Under the pieces are notes generated by a model. That model had not been told where the DNA came from and made no database searches. It saw only the letters and a program-made list of their open reading frames with translations. A DNA stretch of 9,298 bases from JANRKT01 sp033763355 (lineage in GTDB: Bacteria > Bacteroidota > Bacteroidia > Chitinophagales > Chitinophagaceae), in assembly GCA_033763355.1 (NCBI GenBank), contig JANRKT010000128.1, positions 1 through 9,298 of the forward strand, written 5' to 3'. This document shows positions 6,805 through 9,298 of this stretch, piece by piece. Every line of letters starts with the position of its first letter. The stretch's first letter is position 1. Position numbers and translations under genes: made by a program.

Positions 6805-7929
6805 TTACTCCCACTTAAAAACTTTTACAGCAACAGCATAAACAACCGCACACCACAGTACAAGTATCCCTATTTGCTTTCCGCAACCGGTAAGGTGCGC
6901 CCCTTCAAATGCAACATTACGCATGGCATCATTAAGGTGCGTAAGCGGCAATACTTTGCAGATGGGCTGAAGCCATTGGGGAAAATTATCAGTGGAAAAA
7001 AAAGTCCCGGCAAGTAAAAACTGGGGCAATGTGATCAAATTTGCAAAAGGAGGAATGGTGCTTTCATTTTTTGCCAGTCCGCTTACAATAAAACCAAAGC
7101 CCATAAAAACCACCAGGCCGATAAAACTCAAAACAAGCAGTTCAAGAAATGTTATCCATCCGTGTACCAGTGTAAACTTAAATGCAAAGTGACCGATGAG
7201 CAGAATGACAACTGCAGTAATCAACTGAAATATCACCCTGCTCAGGCCTTCGCCAAAAACAATATATGAACGGTTAATAGGTGTTGCAAAAAATCGCTTT
7301 AAAACAAGAGTTTGTCTCAGGTTAAAAAATATAAATGCCACGCCAAAAACACCGGCGCTTAGCAACGAAAAGCCCAATTGACCGGGAAGAATAAAATCAA
7401 TAGTACGGTAAATGCGGCCGGGGATTTTTTCTACTTCGCGGCTGATAGTTGCTATGGTAGGTGCATCAGGGTATATCCTGCTGTCGGCGCTTTTAATTAC
7501 CGCATCAAGTATGGATTGGAGTACCTCCAGGTTTTGCGGATTAACAGCATCCGAGCTTTTGAGGTAAATAATATAGGGCACAGTTGCATTACCCGGAGGA
7601 ACAGGAACTGTTGATTTCTGAATATTGATAATAGCGGTCAGCCTGCCCTTTTCAAGGTCTTCTTTTAAAAGCGCTTCATTTTTTTCTATTACATTAATAC
7701 CACTGAAATTTTTTATTACACCGTAAATGATACCTGCAGTATCGCTTTTACTGTCAAAAGCAACCCTTACAGATACCCTCCCCCTGCCACCAATAAACCC
7801 AAACACCAGTATAAATATCAATGGAAATAAAAAGCTGAATATAACTGCAGACGGGCTGCGGAAAATAGCCCTGAGACTGGCTTTGGTTATAGCCAGCATG
7901 GCTTTTAGCTGGCTGTAAGGTTTGAGCAT
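6805..7929 (-). CDS. ABC-2 type transporter permease
   Basis: This 374-residue inner-membrane protein is the channel half of an ABC exporter. It has the usual ABC-2 layout: a cytoplasmic start, a first membrane helix (about 28-47), a large extracytoplasmic domain (about 50-180), then five more helices (about 184-203, 231-250, 260-284, 295-314, 352-370). The segment VLPLTHLNDAMRNVAFEG (326-343) before the last helix is characteristic of the YhhJ/YbhR-like and drug/lipid exporter branch. The substrate is not predictable. No nucleotide-binding subunit is encoded in the window: the upstream neighbour is sppA and the downstream one is the SRPBCC gene. The ATPase must therefore be elsewhere, possibly beyond the window. 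The ATG at 7927-7929 is the only sensible start. A TAGATTTG -7-like element lies 17 bases upstream. Confidence 0.92.
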   Translation of the reverse strand: MLKPYSQLKAMLAITKASLRAIFRSPSAVIFSFLFPLIFILVFGFIGGRGRVSVRVAFDSKSDTAGIIYGVIKNFSGINVIEKNEALLKEDLEKGRLTAIINIQKSTVPVPPGNATVPYIIYLKSSDAVNPQNLEVLQSILDAVIKSADSRIYPDAPTIATISREVEKIPGRIYRTIDFILPGQLGFSLLSAGVFGVAFIFFNLRQTLVLKRFFATPINRSYIVFGEGLSRVIFQLITAVVILLIGHFAFKFTLVHGWITFLELLVLSFIGLVVFMGFGFIVSGLAKNESTIPPFANLITLPQFLLAGTFFSTDNFPQWLQPICKVLPLTHLNDAMRNVAFEGAHLTGCGKQIGILVLWCAVVYAVAVKVFKWE

Positions 7930-7930
7930 G

Positions 7931-8015
7931 TTTTACAATTGCGCAGCAAATCTATCGGAAAAACATTAAAGGAATAAAGAATAACTGAGAGGCATATAAT
8001 TATTCAATTGTAAAA
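7931..8015. repeat. 11-bp inverted repeat spanning the sppA-permease gap
   Basis: TTTTACAATTG (7931-7941) recurs exactly as its reverse complement CAATTGTAAAA (8005-8015), with 63 bases between the arms. One arm touches the permease start region and the other covers the last codons of sppA. Each arm contains the self-complementary CAATTG. No function is assigned; it could be a pair of protein-binding sites or chance. Confidence 0.4.
7947..7954 (-). promoter_or_regulatory. Possible Bacteroidota -7 promoter element of the permease operon
   Basis: The minus strand reads TAGATTTG, an exact fit to the TAnnTTTG element used by the primary sigma factor of Bacteroidota. It ends 17 bases before the permease ATG, which would give a short leader. 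I see no TTG at the expected -33 distance, so the promoter is only half supported. The match could be chance in AT-rich DNA. Confidence 0.35.
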
Positions 8016-9298
8016 TCATAAGGCATCAGCGCCTGAACTTTGCCCACGCTTTCCTTAATTCTTTTGATGCGTTTATAAAGCTGATAAGTTTCCTCCCCCA
8101 TTTCTTCTTTTATAATGCCGGCTTTATGAACATTCTTGTAACTGCCCATTATTAAATCAAAAAAGGACTGTGGTTCCGGGTATTCCCGTAAAGTATATTC
8201 CTTCACCTTTGCCAGGCCCGCTGCACAGTTAATGGCATCATTAATATTACCCAGTTTATCAACCAGCCCAAGCTGCATTGCCCTTTCTCCCGTCCACACC
8301 CTTCCCTGGGCAATACTGTCAATAAAAGCAATGTCTTTTTTCCGGCCCTCTGCAACACGGGCTTTAAAATCACTGTATATTAAATCTATCTCCTTTTGTA
8401 TAATTTTCTTTTCCTGTTCAGTTAAAGGCCTTGTTATGGTAAGGGCGTCGGCATAAGTTGCGGTTTTAACGCCGTCAAATGTCACGCCAAGCTTGTTCTT
8501 AAAAAAGTTTTGCATGTTGGGCATAATTGCAAAAACACCTATTGAACCGGTAATGGTATTGGGTTGTGCAAAAATACTGTCGGCGCCGCAGGAAATATAA
8601 TAACCTCCGCTGGCTGCCACATCCCCCATCGAAATCACTACAGGTTTTCCTTCTTTTTGTATCATCTCCAGTTCACGCCATATGATTTCGCTTGCCAGGC
8701 TGCTTCCACCGGGCGAATTTACGCGTAGCACAACAGCTTTTACATCTTTGTTATACCGCATTTTCCTTATCAGAGCCCTGTATTCATCTGCGCTTATCTG
8801 GCCATCCTCGCCCTTACCTGTTACAATTTCTCCTTCAGCATAGATAACCGCTATCTTATCTTTTTTATAAGGGTGTAATGTAACTGCGTCAAGGTACTTG
8901 CCCGGTGTAATGAAATTTATTTTTTCATCTGTAGGAATACCAAGCCGCTTTTTAATTTCATCCCTCACTTCATCATCATACTTTACAGCATCAATTAAAT
9001 TGTATTTAACTGCATCAGCAGGTGTTTCCACCAGATAGCGGTTGGCGTAATCGTGCAGGCTGGCGGTATCAATACGTCTTACTTCAGCTGTTGCAGATAA
9101 AAATCTTTTATACAAATCCCCAAGCCATACTTCCGTTTGCAAACGGTTGGCAGCGGCCATCTTTTCTTCCCGGAACGGTTCTGTTGCGCTTTTGTACTTG
9201 CCATCATAAAAAACCTGCGGCTCTATCTCCAGTTTTTTCAGCAGGTTTTTAAAGAACATATACTCCACAGCAAATCCCCGCCAATCCACCATTCCTTT
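8000..9298 (-). CDS. sppA: Signal peptide peptidase SppA (67K type), 5' end missing
   Basis: This is the C-terminal 433 codons of a membrane-bound serine protease of family S49, which degrades cleaved signal peptides in the membrane. The reading frame is open to the right edge. The ATG at 9290-9292 is internal, because the family sequence continues upstream (KG precedes it) and full-length enzymes are near 600 residues. Counting from that Met, GKYKSATEPF (31-40) carries the general-base lysine (Lys34). The C-terminal S49 domain begins near 145. It contains RVNSPGGSSLASE (190-202), then VAASGGYYIS (225-234) with the nucleophile Ser228 and TITGSIGVF (246-254). Both members of the Ser/Lys dyad are thus present, so the enzyme should be active. 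The Lys/Ser assignment follows the E. coli SppA scheme. A 70-base gap separates it from the permease gene. Confidence 0.95.
   Translation of the reverse strand, partial: KGMVDWRGFAVEYMFFKNLLKKLEIEPQVFYDGKYKSATEPFREEKMAAANRLQTEVWLGDLYKRFLSATAEVRRIDTASLHDYANRYLVETPADAVKYNLIDAVKYDDEVRDEIKKRLGIPTDEKINFITPGKYLDAVTLHPYKKDKIAVIYAEGEIVTGKGEDGQISADEYRALIRKMRYNKDVKAVVLRVNSPGGSSLASEIIWRELEMIQKEGKPVVISMGDVAASGGYYISCGADSIFAQPNTITGSIGVFAIMPNMQNFFKNKLGVTFDGVKTATYADALTITRPLTEQEKKIIQKEIDLIYSDFKARVAEGRKKDIAFIDSIAQGRVWTGERAMQLGLVDKLGNINDAINCAAGLAKVKEYTLREYPEPQSFFDLIMGSYKNVHKAGIIKEEMGEETYQLYKRIKRIKESVGKVQALMPYDFTIE

Noticed and set aside
8232..8456. Plus-strand open frames opposite sppA and the permease gene (also 6992-7192, 7378-7614, 7727-7918, 9022-9252)
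   Set aside because: All lie opposite well-supported genes, carry no domain or signal I recognise, and are explained as antisense shadows.

Overview
The window looks like a chromosomal segment of a Bacteroidota bacterium, most likely from the Chitinophagaceae/Sphingobacteriia side of the phylum (inference from protein style, not a measured placement). The strongest sign is a complete SusC/SusD pair: a TonB-dependent receptor with an N-terminal carboxypeptidase-D-like domain and its surface lipoprotein. Almost no gene has a Shine-Dalgarno site, which also fits the phylum. The intergenic DNA is AT-rich.

All seven genes lie on the minus strand, so transcription runs from right to left. In that order they are: a signal peptide peptidase SppA (entering from the right edge, 5' end missing); an ABC-2 type transporter permease; a small membrane-anchored SRPBCC-fold protein; a DeoR-family repressor; SusC; SusD; and the N-terminal half of anhydro-N-acetylmuramic acid kinase AnmK, which runs off the left edge. 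The permease and SRPBCC genes abut and form a probable operon. SusC and SusD are 18 bases apart, and the only good ribosome binding site in the window sits between them. A strong hairpin terminator separates SusD from anmK. A 344-base stretch without genes lies upstream of the DeoR gene and holds several short repeats that could be operators.

A working picture is that the DeoR-type repressor senses a phosphorylated sugar and controls uptake of a glycan or related nutrient by SusCD at the outer membrane. No glycoside hydrolase or other degradative enzyme is present, so the substrate cannot be read from the sequence. AnmK next door acts in peptidoglycan recycling, but the terminator argues that it is a separate unit. 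The right-hand half (SppA, permease, SRPBCC) is envelope-related housekeeping. No mobile element, CRISPR array, tRNA or rRNA was seen. I found no clear undescribed system. The points of interest are regulatory sequences around the DeoR gene and a transporter permease with no visible ATPase partner.
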